A DNA stretch of 64,000 nt from Verrucomicrobiota bacterium (GTDB lineage: Bacteria > Verrucomicrobiota > Verrucomicrobiia > Opitutales > Puniceicoccaceae): contig JBCDMB010000002.1 of NCBI GenBank assembly GCA_038744685.1, forward strand, positions 210,216 to 274,215. The letters are read 5' to 3'. The notes under the pieces were generated by a model. That model made no database searches. It was not told the DNA's origin and worked only from the letters and a program-made list of their open reading frames with translations. Both the position numbers and the translations under genes were made by a program. Shown here piece by piece: positions 42,699 to 51,791 of the stretch; the first letter of the stretch is position 1; each line of letters begins with the position of its first letter.

Positions 42699-44159
42699 AT
42701 GAGCGAAACCGCTAAAACCCCTTCTTACAAACTCTTCATCAACGGCCAGTGGGTCGAGTCCGCATCGGGTGAAACCGTAAAGGTGATCAACCCATCCGAC
42801 GAATCCGTCGCCGGTATCGTCCAAAACGGTAATGAAGACGACGCTCAGGCCGCGCTGGAGGCAGCAAAAGCCGCTCAGCCCGCCTGGGGCGCAACCCCTG
42901 CACGGCAGCGTGCCGAGCTCCTCCGAAAGTTTTGCGATCTCGTCCGCACAAACAATGAACGTCTCGCCCGCTTGCTCGTAAGCGAGCAGGGCAAACTGCT
43001 TAAGGTAGCCCGCTTTGAAGTCGACGTCGTCTGTTCCTTCATCGAATACGCCTGCGACTGGGCGCGTCAGATGGACGGCGACATCGTCCAATCGGACAAC
43101 GAAAACGAGCACATTTGGATCCATAAGAATCCGCGCGGGGTTGTCGTTGCCATCACTGCATGGAACTTCCCGATGGCACTTGCAGGACGAAAGCTCGGTC
43201 CGGCTTTGGTTGCGGGCAACACAGTCGTTCTCAAGCCAACTACAGAGACGCCTTTGGCGACTCTCGAGCTGGGCAATCTCGCGAAGAAGTCTGGCATTCC
43301 GGATGGAGTTCTCAATATTGTCACAGGGCCCGGACGCACCATGGGGGATGCCCTATGCCGGAGCCGCTTGACCAACATGGTCACGATGACCGGTTCCACG
43401 CCAGCAGGCCAGGCAATCATCAAGGCCACTGCCGACAACATGGCACACTGCCAGCTCGAGCTGGGCGGAAAGGCACCGTTCATCGTCTTTCCGGACGCCG
43501 ATCTCGACACCGCGGTCGCAGCCGCGCTCCATTCACGCTTCGACAACTGCGGCCAGGTCTGTACCTGCAACGAACGCATGTACCTCCATGAAGACATCTA
43601 CGATGCATTCATGGAGAGATTCATGGCTCAAGTGGCCCAGCTAAAGGTCGGCGACCCGATGGAGGAAAGCAGCGACATCGGCCCGAAAGTCAGCAAGACT
43701 GAACTCGAACACATGGAAGAACTCGTCAAGGTGAGTCTTGAGGAAGGAGCTACGCTCGCATTCGGCGGCAAGCGTGCCAAAGGTGCCGACCTTAACAAAG
43801 GTTATTGGTTCGAACCGACCATCCTAACCGATGTGAAACAGGAGATGACCATCGTGCACGAAGAGTCGTTCGGTCCGATTCTCCCCGTGCTCAAGTTCAG
43901 CAGCTTCGATGAAGTCATGACCTACGCCAATGACTGCGACTACGGTCTCGCTGCAATGGTCTGCACCAAGGACATGAAGACCATTCTTCGCCTCAACAAA
44001 GCGCTCGAGTTCGGTGAAATCTACATCAACCGCGGACACGGCGAACAACACCAAGGATTCCACAATGGCTACAAGCTTAGTGGCACCGGTGGCGAAGACG
44101 GCAAATACGGCTTCGAACAGTATCTTGAAAAGAAGACCTACTACGTAAACTTTGACTGA
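42699..44159 (+). CDS. aldehyde dehydrogenase, candidate 3,6-anhydro-L-galactose dehydrogenase
   Basis: 486 residues, the standard ALDH length. N156 in ITAWNFPMA, E254 in [10 protein letters not shown] and C288 in NCGQVCTC are the catalytic residues; NRGHGEQHQGFHNGYKLSG near the C-terminus matches the lactaldehyde/succinate-semialdehyde group. Known AHG pathways oxidise 3,6-anhydro-L-galactose to anhydrogalactonate with an NAD(P)-dependent ALDH, and the cycloisomerase-like gene is two positions downstream, which makes this assignment likely. Other aldehydes (lactaldehyde) remain possible. 20 bases after the GH2 stop. Confidence 0.88.
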   Translation: MSETAKTPSYKLFINGQWVESASGETVKVINPSDESVAGIVQNGNEDDAQAALEAAKAAQPAWGATPARQRAELLRKFCDLVRTNNERLARLLVSEQGKLLKVARFEVDVVCSFIEYACDWARQMDGDIVQSDNENEHIWIHKNPRGVVVAITAWNFPMALAGRKLGPALVAGNTVVLKPTTETPLATLELGNLAKKSGIPDGVLNIVTGPGRTMGDALCRSRLTNMVTMTGSTPAGQAIIKATADNMAHCQLELGGKAPFIVFPDADLDTAVAAALHSRFDNCGQVCTCNERMYLHEDIYDAFMERFMAQVAQLKVGDPMEESSDIGPKVSKTELEHMEELVKVSLEEGATLAFGGKRAKGADLNKGYWFEPTILTDVKQEMTIVHEESFGPILPVLKFSSFDEVMTYANDCDYGLAAMVCTKDMKTILRLNKALEFGEIYINRGHGEQHQGFHNGYKLSGTGGEDGKYGFEQYLEKKTYYVNFD

Positions 44160-44171
44160 GAAGGTTGCCCT

Positions 44172-44256
44172 CGAAATCGAAGTCGACGAAGCGCAACGGA
44201 AATCGCGAAACGAATCGATTTCGAGTTTGATTTCCGCTCCGCTGATTTCGACTTCG
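44172..44256. repeat. long GAAATCGAAGTC-type stem-loop
   Basis: CGAAGTCG (44178-44185) pairs with CGACTTCG (44249-44256), and CGGAAATC (44197-44204) with GATTTCCG (44229-44236). It resembles the stem at 53808-53874. Lies between the ALDH and sulfatase genes, where it could stabilise the upstream message or attenuate transcription. Confidence 0.5.
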
Positions 44257-44281
44257 GAGAAACTGCTACAGTATGGTTCCC

Positions 44282-45766
44282 ATGAAAAAAAAGCCTAACT
44301 TCGTCATCATCTACGCTGACGACCTTGGTTTTGGGGATCTTTCTTGCTACAGCGCTTCAGGGCTGCCAACGCCGAACCTGGATCGGATGGCGACCGAAGG
44401 CATTCGCTTCACCAATAGCTACGCCACTGCGGCCACCTGTACCCCTTCGCGCTACAGCCTCCTGACGGGTTCCTATCCATGGCGGAATCCACGCGCGCAG
44501 ATTCTGGCAGGCGATGCGCCCATGATCATCGGCGAGAGCGAACGCACCTTGCCAAAAACGCTTCGAGAGGTGGGCTATCGCACCGGAGTGGTGGGAAAAT
44601 GGCACATCGGGCTTGGCAATGGTCACGTCGACTGGAATGGCGAGATCCATCCCTGCCCCACTGATGTCGGCTTTGACACCAGTTACATCATGGCGGCCAC
44701 CAACGACCGTGTGCCCTGCGTTTATGTCGACGGGAGCCACGTCGACAACCTCGATCCCAAGGACCCCATCGAAGTCCGCTATGGTGGCAATAACCCCTTC
44801 CCTGAAGTCCCAACCGGAAAAGGTAACCCTGAGCTCCTCACGATGCCGCACAGCGACGATCACCACCACGATACAATCGTGAATGGCGTCGGCCGCATTG
44901 GATTTAGTCGCGGTGGCCAGTCCGCTCAATGGGATGACGAAACCATGAGTGATGTCTTTCTCAATCGTGCCAAAGGCTTCATCGAGGAGAACCGGGAAAC
45001 TCCCTTCTTTCTCTACTACGCACTCCATCAGCCACACGTACCGCGCATTCCCAGTCCGCGCTTCAAGGGATCGACAAATAAAGGGCCTCGAGGCGATGTG
45101 ATTGCCGAGCTGGATTGGTCTGTGGGAGAACTTCTGAATCACTTGCGCAAACAAGGCCTCGATCAAGATACCATTGTCGTCTTTTCCAGCGACAACGGCC
45201 CCGTATTGGATGACGGTTACGTTGATCAGGCTCGCGAGCTGACCGGTGACCACAGTCCGGCCGGACCTTTACGTGGGGGCAAATACAGCCTGTTCGACGG
45301 TGGCTCCCGTGTGCCGATGATCGCATGGTCACCGGGACGGATTACCCCCGGAGAGAGTCCGGCCTTGTTCAGCCATAACGACTTCCTTGCCAGCTTCGCG
45401 GAGCTTGCCGGGGTGCATCTTACGAGCGGCGAAACCGCCGACAGTCAAGAAATGAGCAACGTGATTCTTGGTAATGACGAAAAGGGTCGCGAGAGCCTGG
45501 TCACCGAGGGCATTGGCGCCAAAACAGTGGTGCGCAAAGGCAAGTGGGTCTTCATCCCTCCCCACGACGGACCGGAATGGATGCCCTTCAAGAATATCGA
45601 AACCGGGAATGCAAGAGAACCGCAGCTTTATGATCTCGAAGGCGACATCGCCCAACTTTCCAACCTTGCCAACAAACATCCCGAAGTCGTTCAGGAGCTC
45701 AATGAACTCCTTGAACAAATTCACGGCGCAGATACGCCCGCCGGTCACCAACCTTACCAACCATAG
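44282..45766 (+). CDS. S1-type sulfatase 7 without signal peptide (probably cytoplasmic)
   Basis: 494 residues from ATG 44282 (ATG 44273 adds three residues). The sulfatase core starts at once: [20 protein letters not shown], with no hydrophobic leader, unlike the six other sulfatases here. C53 in [17 protein letters not shown] is the formylglycine cysteine; [22 protein letters not shown] and [13 protein letters not shown] follow. A cytoplasmic sulfatase could act on imported sulfated mono- or disaccharides before AHG oxidation. It would need formylglycine maturation in the cytoplasm. It sits between the ALDH and the cycloisomerase genes; 55 bases to the next start. Confidence 0.9.
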   Translation: MKKKPNFVIIYADDLGFGDLSCYSASGLPTPNLDRMATEGIRFTNSYATAATCTPSRYSLLTGSYPWRNPRAQILAGDAPMIIGESERTLPKTLREVGYRTGVVGKWHIGLGNGHVDWNGEIHPCPTDVGFDTSYIMAATNDRVPCVYVDGSHVDNLDPKDPIEVRYGGNNPFPEVPTGKGNPELLTMPHSDDHHHDTIVNGVGRIGFSRGGQSAQWDDETMSDVFLNRAKGFIEENRETPFFLYYALHQPHVPRIPSPRFKGSTNKGPRGDVIAELDWSVGELLNHLRKQGLDQDTIVVFSSDNGPVLDDGYVDQARELTGDHSPAGPLRGGKYSLFDGGSRVPMIAWSPGRITPGESPALFSHNDFLASFAELAGVHLTSGETADSQEMSNVILGNDEKGRESLVTEGIGAKTVVRKGKWVFIPPHDGPEWMPFKNIETGNAREPQLYDLEGDIAQLSNLANKHPEVVQELNELLEQIHGADTPAGHQPYQP

Positions 45767-45821
45767 GCAACGGGTTCGGCCACAGGAATTTCGATCTCCC
45801 GACTACAAATCCCTTTATTCT

Positions 45822-46913
45822 ATGAATACAATTAGTTCCATCACCACCCGACTCTTCGAAGTCCCGCTGCCGGAAGTGCTGACTGATGCCAAACACGGCG
45901 ACCACACTCACTTCGAGCTTATCACGGTTACCGTTCGCCTCGAAGATGGCTCCGAAGGCACCGGCTACACCTACACCGGTGGCAAAGGTGGCTACGCAAT
46001 CAAGGCGATGGTTGAGCACGATTTCGAATCGGCTCTCATCGGAAAAGACGGAACCGACATCGAGGGAATCTACGACTTCATGGAGTGGCATGTACACTAT
46101 GTGGCCCGGGGAGGCATCGCTTCCTTTGCGATTTCAGCGATCGATATCGCACTCTGGGATATCCGCTGCAAGAAGGCCGGCCAACCACTCTGGAAGATGG
46201 CTGGTGGTGCCGACCAAACCTGTAAGGCCTACTGCGGCGGCATCGACCTGAACTTCCCACTCGAGAAGCTTTTGAAAAATATTAAGAGCTATCTCGATGC
46301 GGGTTTCAACGGGGTAAAGATCAAAGTCGGCCGCGAAAAGCTCGAAGAAGATGTCGAAAGGGTAAAAGCCGTGCGCGAGCTGATCGGGCCGGACATCACC
46401 TTTATGGTAGACGCCAACTACTCGATGACGGTCGACGAGGCGATCCTGGCAGCCAAAGAGTTCGCCAAATTCGATATTCTCTGGTTCGAAGAGCCCACCC
46501 TACCGGACGACTACCAAGGATTTGCCAAAATCGCAGAGGCCACCGGAGTGCCTCTCGCGATGGGCGAAAACCTTCACACCATCTACGAGCACGGGTATGC
46601 TCTCAATCAGGCGAAGCTCAGCTATATCCAACCGGACGCCTCCAACTGCGGCGGAGTAAGCGGCTGGCTCGCCGCTGCCAAGTTAGCCCACGTGCACGGC
46701 GTTACCGTCTGCACCCACGGCATGCAGGAGCTTCACGTCAGTCTCCTCTCCAGCCAACCCGACGCAGGCTGGCTAGAGGTCCACAGTTTCCCCATCGACC
46801 AATACACCACCCGACCACTGGTAGTAGAAAACCACCGAGCCGTCGCTCCCGATCAGCCCGGAGTCGGCGTTACCTTCGATTGGAATAAGCTATCTGTTCA
46901 CGAATCGAAGTAA
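45822..46913 (+). CDS. enolase-superfamily enzyme, candidate 3,6-anhydro-L-galactonate cycloisomerase
   Basis: 363 residues from ATG 45822; the open frame extends to 45468 inside the sulfatase gene. Mandelate-racemase-type capping domain (1-130) and barrel. K166-x-K168 in GVKIKVG, D197 in VDANYS, E223 in WFEEP and E249 in MGENLH form the base and metal ligands; H299 in CTHGMQELH is the second catalytic base. In AHG catabolism this superfamily converts anhydrogalactonate to 2-keto-3-deoxy-L-galactonate, and the ALDH two genes upstream makes that reaction likely. Another acid-sugar dehydratase or mandelate-racemase-type activity cannot be excluded. Confidence 0.88.
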   Translation: MNTISSITTRLFEVPLPEVLTDAKHGDHTHFELITVTVRLEDGSEGTGYTYTGGKGGYAIKAMVEHDFESALIGKDGTDIEGIYDFMEWHVHYVARGGIASFAISAIDIALWDIRCKKAGQPLWKMAGGADQTCKAYCGGIDLNFPLEKLLKNIKSYLDAGFNGVKIKVGREKLEEDVERVKAVRELIGPDITFMVDANYSMTVDEAILAAKEFAKFDILWFEEPTLPDDYQGFAKIAEATGVPLAMGENLHTIYEHGYALNQAKLSYIQPDASNCGGVSGWLAAAKLAHVHGVTVCTHGMQELHVSLLSSQPDAGWLEVHSFPIDQYTTRPLVVENHRAVAPDQPGVGVTFDWNKLSVHESK

Positions 46914-47136
46914 TATCTGGAGAAGCCGATTTAAGCCTGTTGTGTGCCCAATCTATAGATTTAGAATCACTCCCCTAACCAGAAGAAGATCAACGAGGGA
47001 GACGATCACAACCTTTTCGGCTGGCTTTAGCCATCCGTCACGCCTTAGGGGCAGAAGACTTTGAAAGAATCAAACCGCTAGTTACCGAAGCCCTGAAGCT
47101 ACAGAGGTTCACAGTCTGCCGGTAGAAAAGCCTTTT

Positions 47137-47949
47137 CTAACGACGACGGCGAAAAAGACCGAACGCGAGAGCCGTAAGTCCAGCCAGAAGAGGGAACGTC
47201 CCAGGCTCAGGGACGACGCCGAAAGTGAATGTGTCAATCGAAATCCCATCATAAGAGTTCACGTCTGGCCCAGCGGTTCCAGCAGACGGCAGTATATTAA
47301 AAATACCGCGAAAAATGGAGCTGTCTCCTGCGGTTGCGTCGTCGACTGTTGTGTTCAGTTCGTAGACCGTTGGCCCACTGGAAGCCACAATTGTGCTTGC
47401 TATTCCGTAAGAGTCTGCATCGAGCTTCGTCCATGTTGTTGTGAACAAAAAAGAATCGCCGTCGAAGTCACTGGCGTTTCCAAGCGAAGTTCCCGAACCA
47501 CCGCTCCCAAGACGTAGCTGAAGCGAGTCATCGCTGGCCCCCCGGGCGAGTGCAACACCAAGGAGTTGTGGCACGGCTGCAGCTGATCCATCGGTGTTTG
47601 CAAGGCCCATGAGAAAGAACTGTTGTTGGCCGTTAGTTGATGGCGGGTTGGTAGGAGAGAAGTAGTTACTCGTGAAGCTGAAATCGAGGGACATCGTAAT
47701 CTGATCACCTATCGAATTGGTGCTTGATGAGCCGAGGTATAACCCGCGAATAAAAGCTCCGGTATTTGACGTAACAGACCCAGCTCCCGAGCTGTCCACC
47801 TGCCACTGCGCTTGAGCAACCCAAGCCGGATTGTTGTTGAGGTTTCCGTCTACGTAACCTTCTCCAGCGGTGAAGTTAACAATGTCCACGGCGGAGACAG
47901 TGAGGGCTGAGGAAAAAACGAAGAGGATATGCTTGTATATTGAACTCAT
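47137..47949 (-). CDS. PEP-CTERM protein of the DGWVAQ-QW lectin-like family
   Basis: 270 residues. Signal peptide YKHILFVFSSALTVSA. The mature part begins NFTAGEGYVDGNLNNNPAWV and keeps the AWVAQAQWQVDSSGAGSV, NTGAFIRGLY pattern of the proteins at 48494 and 49972. Later strands (MSLDFSFTSNYFSP, WTKLDADSYGIAST) suggest a concanavalin-like beta-sandwich. The C-terminus VVPEPGTFPLLAGLTALAFG plus RRRR is a canonical PEP-CTERM signal. A likely surface glycan-binding protein, though no binding site is recognisable. A TTACACATGCAA site lies 64 bases upstream of its start. Divergent from 48494. Confidence 0.85.
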   Translation of the reverse strand: MSSIYKHILFVFSSALTVSAVDIVNFTAGEGYVDGNLNNNPAWVAQAQWQVDSSGAGSVTSNTGAFIRGLYLGSSSTNSIGDQITMSLDFSFTSNYFSPTNPPSTNGQQQFFLMGLANTDGSAAAVPQLLGVALARGASDDSLQLRLGSGGSGTSLGNASDFDGDSFLFTTTWTKLDADSYGIASTIVASSGPTVYELNTTVDDATAGDSSIFRGIFNILPSAGTAGPDVNSYDGISIDTFTFGVVPEPGTFPLLAGLTALAFGLFRRRR

Positions 47950-48493
47950 GGGTGATGATGGGGTGAATTTTATAGGGTTGTGGTTTTTACAAAACGCAAA
48001 ATCACCAACGCTTTACACATGCAAAGTCAGCTAATCACCGAAGTCAACTCTTTTCGAAGCACCTCGATAAAAGGCAATATTTTCACGGCCAGAGCCGAAC
48101 CGGATTTCCAAGTGACGCAGAGCCGATTCTCGAGCAGGCCGTAATACCTGAGAACAATCTCATTTGATGATCAGGATAACCCCAAGGAAAATTTGGAAGG
48201 CACATGTCCTCAAGTGCTGCGAGGCGATGATCGCGGATCCCGTGGATCGAAGACAGCTCAAACAAGATTTGGGCACTCCATCGAACTTGTTCCCTTAACC
48301 CGTGGTGTTGCAGACGCGACGCTCTACAACCCTGCAACTGCCGCAACATCCACGTGAAACTGGCTAGCTATTCCCTGAACACAAAAGATACTTTACTCGA
48401 ATGTAGTTTTTCTTGCAAAAACCATGAACGACTAACATCGTATCTCTAACCCTATCGGGAAACACAACTATACCAACCCCTCTAATCCCTACA
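47950..48493. promoter_or_regulatory. 543-base divergent region with TTTACACATGCAAA site
   Basis: Shared upstream region of two PEP-CTERM genes. TTTACACATGCAAA (48012-48025) is a 12/14 match to TTTACACGTGTAAA. The stretch 48060-48350 has open frames on both strands but no recognisable domain, so it is left without a gene. A short CATCCACGTG lies at 48347-48356. Confidence 0.4.
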
Positions 48494-49300
48494 ATGAAAT
48501 CACTGGCCCCTCTTCTCATCGTCGCAGCAACCTCGGCGACGAGTTACGCAATAACTTACAACACCAACTTTGATGGCTTTACCGATGGTCCGCTACAGGG
48601 CCAAGACGGATGGGTTGCACAGTCCCAATGGCAAGTCGCAAGCAACGAAGTGGTAAACAACACATCGGGTGCGTTTATCCGCGCTCACAACACCGGTGTT
48701 TTGGGATCCACTGCTATCGGAGAAAGCATGACGATTACGCTCGACTTCACTCTATCATCTTATCGCACTCCGTCCACCGACATCGCAGTGTTCGAGGAAG
48801 GTATCGTAACCCTCGACCTAACTCACCAGCAGGGAGTTCAAGGGTTTGCGAGCGGCCCCTTCGCTGGTCTCTTTTTTGACGTGGGCACAGGCAACCTTGA
48901 ACTACGCGGAGAAGGAGGCCTCACTGCCGACACGTCGGCATCACTTTCTGCGGCGGACGGTTTCACCAGCCCATCAAACTGGATTCTTTCCACAACATAC
49001 ACAAAAACTGGCTCGGAAACCTGGGATTATGTTGCATCAATTTCCGGCGCGGGATCCGCAAATATAGCTGGAACGGCGACCGGGTTTACAGATATCGACA
49101 CCGACTCTGACGGTGGAGGCATCGCTGGTGGATTCCAAATGCGCCCGTCGGCACTGTCTTCTGGTGGGGTCGTGACCGGACCATTCCAGGGCGTCACGGT
49201 CAATAGTTTCTCTATCAGTGTCGTCCCTGAGCCTACAACTTTCCCGCTTTTGGCAGGTGTCCTCGGTCTAGCAGCCGTAGCGATGCGCCGTCGTAGATAA
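48494..49300 (+). CDS. PEP-CTERM protein of the DGWVAQ-QW lectin-like family
   Basis: 268 residues. Signal peptide MKSLAPLLIVAATSATSYA. The mature sequence opens TNFDGFTDGPLQGQDGWVAQ then SQWQV and NTSGAFIRAHNTGVLGS, nearly the same as the protein at 49972. Middle strands (LDFTLSSYRTPSTDIAVFEE, FDVGTGNLELRGEGG) fit a beta-sandwich. VVPEPTTFPLLAGVLGLAAV plus MRRRR is the PEP-CTERM signal. Role unknown; glycan binding at the cell surface is plausible. It is followed by a strong terminator 24 bases after the stop. Confidence 0.88.
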   Translation: MKSLAPLLIVAATSATSYAITYNTNFDGFTDGPLQGQDGWVAQSQWQVASNEVVNNTSGAFIRAHNTGVLGSTAIGESMTITLDFTLSSYRTPSTDIAVFEEGIVTLDLTHQQGVQGFASGPFAGLFFDVGTGNLELRGEGGLTADTSASLSAADGFTSPSNWILSTTYTKTGSETWDYVASISGAGSANIAGTATGFTDIDTDSDGGGIAGGFQMRPSALSSGGVVTGPFQGVTVNSFSISVVPEPTTFPLLAGVLGLAAVAMRRRR

Positions 49301-49324
49301 GCGAGAACCTGTAAATTCGAGAAG

Positions 49325-49358
49325 GGCCGGCACCCTAAACTGTGTCGGCCTTTTTTTT
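49325..49358 (+). terminator. Rho-independent terminator
   Basis: GGCCGGCAC (49325-49333) pairs with GTGTCGGCC (49342-49350, one G-T pair), followed by eight T. Terminates the PEP-CTERM gene ending at 49300. Confidence 0.88.
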
Positions 49359-49383
49359 ATTTTCTTTTAAGGCGAAAGACTGT

Positions 49384-49515
49384 CGCCGTCCCATCCAGCC
49401 AACATCGACCAACGTCCTTCGGCTGCTCGTATAGTTGACTGCTCGAGACGGGAGAGACCCCTGGTCCTTTGAAATCTTGGGGTTGACTCCAAAGCCAAGA
49501 CGGATTTTCGACAGG
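49384..49515 (-). pseudogene. C-terminal fragment of a KduD-like SDR gene (frameshifted)
   Basis: On the minus strand this reads as W-S-QPQDFKGP followed, after a frameshift, by TLVDVGWMGR. The intact SDR at 52964-53734 ends W-G-QPQDFKGPVVFLASP ... TMLVDGGWMGR. Sequence identity is also visible at base level (GTCCCATCCAGCC at 49388 and 52969; TCGACCAAC shortly after both). Only the last 40 or so codons remain, with no start and an internal frameshift. It is a relic of a duplicated or transferred dehydrogenase gene. Confidence 0.75.
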
Positions 49516-49560
49516 ATCTATTAACTGTGGGGATGTAGACGATTACTCTTTCCACTTACG

Positions 49561-49710
49561 TCAAAGCGCTCTCACAGGACTCCAAGAGCCAAGGTGAATT
49601 CCCAGATTCAAACGTTCCATCTCGTCAGCGTTCAGAAAAGCCGGCTCGTCGAATCGTTGGGCAAATTTATCTTGAGCAGTCTCTGAGAATCTATGGCTAG
49701 AACGAATAGA
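49561..49710 (-). other. short protein-like remnant, possible gene end
   Basis: A 49-codon minus-strand frame ends in the plausible C-terminus FDEPAFLNADEMERLNLG then IHLGSWSPVRAL and a stop. Its regular amino-acid mix suggests former coding sequence, but there is no start context and I recognise no family. It lies next to the SDR fragment, so both may be leftovers of one deleted catabolic cluster. The rest of the gap to 49913 shows nothing. Confidence 0.3.
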
Positions 49711-49940
49711 TCAAATGTTATGAAATAGATGTCTCAAAAATTCGCGGTCGATAGCTGAGGAACTAACGTGTTTGGAAATGGGATAAGAGGGGTAGTAAAA
49801 AAAGAAAGCCTCTGACTGTTTACGTACTCGGCTAAGCTTGGTTTTCTAAAGCCCTCGAAAAAAACACATTAAACACGACCACATCCGAAACAAGATCCGG
49901 AGGAAATTTGCTTTTGACACAAGGTATTCGTGGCCCAACT

Positions 49941-49952
49941 TTACACGTGTGA
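49941..49952. promoter_or_regulatory. TTACACGTGTGA operator-like site
   Basis: 11/12 match to TTACACGTGTAA, 20 bases upstream of the ATG at 49972. A perfect TTGACA lies at 49914-49919, so the site would overlap the -10 region or start of transcription. Confidence 0.5.
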
Positions 49953-49971
49953 TTTTTTAAACCTCTTCCCT

Positions 49972-50730
49972 ATGCAAACCCTCACTAAACTCCTTGCAGT
50001 GTCTCTTGCAGCAATCATCGCTGGTTCTGCTTCAGCTCAATCTGAATATGCGACCTCATTCGACGGCCTGATCCCCGGAAACCTGAACGGACAGGACGGG
50101 TGGGTTGCACAGACCCAGTGGAAAGCCGACGGATTGGGCACTGTTGCCAACGACACCTCGGGTGCGTTCATCCGTGCTCACCAGATAAACCTTGTAGGGT
50201 CGAACACAGTCGGCGAGTCGATCACTCAAACAGTAAAATTTACTCTTTCAGCTGCTCAAACGCCTTCAAATGACATTGATAGCTTTGAAGAGGGTATTTT
50301 GACTTTCGGAATCTTCGACGAAGTGGGCAAGGTGAACTTCTCCCCCACCCTTAGCTCCGGAATCTACTACTTCCCCAGCACCGGTGAGCTCGAGCTCCGC
50401 TCTGGACTTGGTGGAGGTTCTGAAACCCACTTTATCGATCTCGCCTCGGATCTGACGGATCCTACCACTTGGACACTGTCGATGAAAACTACGAAGAAAG
50501 GGGAAGACAAATGGGACGTGGTAACAACGCTCACCGGCGGCACTCTTGCTTCACCCCTATCCCTCTCCTACTCGGTAAGCGGAGTTTCTGGTCTAGAAAA
50601 CACACCTTCCGGCGTTGCAGCAGGTTTCCAAACACACCCATCTTCTCTCGGTTCCGCCGGAGTTGATACTGGTTTATTCAGTTCTGTGACCATCGAGGAC
50701 TACTCGCTGACAGTCGCTTCGGGACAATAA
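49972..50730 (+). CDS. secreted DGWVAQ-family protein lacking a PEP-CTERM tail
   Basis: 252 residues from ATG 49972; the frame opens 42 bases earlier across the operator. Signal peptide MQTLTKLLAVSLAAIIAGSASA. The mature part shares GNLNGQDGWVAQTQW and DTSGAFIRAHQINLVGSN with the PEP-CTERM protein at 48494, plus the EEGILTFGIFDEVGK and FQTHPSSLGSAGV regions. It stops at EDYSLTVASGQ, exactly where its relative continues into the PEP-CTERM signal. It is thus predicted to be released instead of being retained. The TTACACGTGTGA site suggests coregulation with the pseudopilin genes. Confidence 0.88.
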   Translation: MQTLTKLLAVSLAAIIAGSASAQSEYATSFDGLIPGNLNGQDGWVAQTQWKADGLGTVANDTSGAFIRAHQINLVGSNTVGESITQTVKFTLSAAQTPSNDIDSFEEGILTFGIFDEVGKVNFSPTLSSGIYYFPSTGELELRSGLGGGSETHFIDLASDLTDPTTWTLSMKTTKKGEDKWDVVTTLTGGTLASPLSLSYSVSGVSGLENTPSGVAAGFQTHPSSLGSAGVDTGLFSSVTIEDYSLTVASGQ

Positions 50731-50748
50731 CCCTTCGGACACCTTAAG

Positions 50749-50771
50749 CGAGCGCCTTTGCCTTGCGCTCG
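50749..50771. terminator. hairpin between convergent genes
   Basis: CGAGCGC-CTTTGCCTT-GCGCTCG, seven perfect pairs, without a T-run. It may act as a weak bidirectional terminator for the genes ending at 50730 and 50830. Confidence 0.4.
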
Positions 50772-50829
50772 GTTGCAACAAGCCGAAGCACGTAGATCAG
50801 CTCGCCAAAGTTGAAAAGCCGTAGCTTCC

Positions 50830-51666
50830 CTAATCGAGTCCCTCGACAACCTGAAGCCCCGGTTTCAAATCCCTTACTTTTCTTGGAGAGAGTCCGTAGG
50901 TCGTGCGGATCAGGCGGTTGAAGTTTCCCAGATCCGGTATTCCAACCCGCACTGCGATGTCGCTGATCGAGACCGACGAAAAGACCAGTAGCTCATGGGC
51001 TCGCTGGGCTCGCTTTCGCCGAATGTAGGTCGCAACCGGACAATCGAGGTATTTCTTGAACAAGCGCCCAACATGGGTGACCGATATTTGGAGCTCGTCT
51101 GCAATCCGTTGGGCGTAGATCGGCTTATCCAAACCAAGATCAATCATGGAGCAGGCCCGATCTATCCGGCGCTGGTCAAGCGAACGTTCGTCACGTTGTT
51201 TTTGAGAGTCCGGTGGATGAGCCAAATTGAGAAGGATCGACCAGAGCTCGATCTCCGCCCGGAATGGGAACTCGTTGCAGGCCGTGATTGCTCTGTGAAT
51301 TCCCGATTCATAGTGCTGCCCCTGTAAAACCTCTGCCCTAGTAAAACGGGGGATTTCCCAGATAGCATCACCGCGGACATCCGGTACCTGAAAATTAAAC
51401 GCGAAATGGCGACCCTCACCCGCCCAACAGCTGTGATACTCAATCCTACTGTAAGGCTCACAGATGCCAATCGACCCCGCACTAAACGGATGATCTTCTT
51501 CACCGAGTCTTATTCTCGCTGAATACTCGTAGAGATGAAGCGTCCAGATATTACCGAGCTTGAATGGATTCCCGAGCATGTGCTCGTAGGTGTCTACCCC
51601 CGCCCATACGATTCGCGGCCTCTCCGATAGATTGATTGGATAGGTCGCCTCTTTGAGCGGTTTCAT
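50830..51666 (-). CDS. AraC-family transcriptional regulator
   Basis: 278 residues. Sensor domain about 1-150, with IRLGEEDHPFSAGSIGICEP as part of a cupin-like fold. C-terminal DNA-binding domain: IYAQRIADELQISVTHVGRL and SISDIAVRVGIPDLGNFNRL form the two helix-turn-helix units, ending YGLSPRKVRDLKPG. Different from the AraC at 38119 in the sensor half. It is divergent from the PEP-CTERM gene at 51792 and lies between two secreted-protein genes, so it may govern this surface-protein cluster. Start ATG 51666 is well placed; the inducer is unknown. Confidence 0.92.
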   Translation of the reverse strand: MKPLKEATYPINLSERPRIVWAGVDTYEHMLGNPFKLGNIWTLHLYEYSARIRLGEEDHPFSAGSIGICEPYSRIEYHSCWAGEGRHFAFNFQVPDVRGDAIWEIPRFTRAEVLQGQHYESGIHRAITACNEFPFRAEIELWSILLNLAHPPDSQKQRDERSLDQRRIDRACSMIDLGLDKPIYAQRIADELQISVTHVGRLFKKYLDCPVATYIRRKRAQRAHELLVFSSVSISDIAVRVGIPDLGNFNRLIRTTYGLSPRKVRDLKPGLQVVEGLD

Positions 51667-51708
51667 ATGTTCAGAATCGACAAGTTTTGACCGATTTTGT
51701 CAACTTGC

Positions 51709-51722
51709 TTTACACCTGATAA
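51709..51722. promoter_or_regulatory. TTTACACCTGATAA imperfect operator-like site
   Basis: Weakest member (11/14) of the TTTACACGTGTAAA set, in the 125-base divergent region between the AraC gene and the PEP-CTERM gene; GAGTAAAC follows closely. TTGTCA (51697-51702) just upstream may be a -35 box. Confidence 0.3.
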
Positions 51723-51791
51723 GAGTAAACTGTCTTGCGTAGGCGGCTATCCTACAGCCCTACTCCCCTAAAACCCCAAAACAGTACCACA

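Noticed and set aside
41389..45253. Minus-strand open frames of 257 and 298 codons
   Set aside because: They mirror the GH2, ALDH and sulfatase genes, which have clear catalytic motifs.
46987..47126. Protein-like frame on the plus strand ending AEDFERIKPLVTEALKLQRF then TVCR
   Set aside because: About 46 codons without a start or recognisable family; possibly a gene remnant but too weak to annotate.
48083..48349. Minus-strand 88-codon open frame in the divergent PEP-CTERM region
   Set aside because: Both strands are open here and neither shows a domain, start context or ribosome-binding site; may be degraded coding sequence but not supportable.
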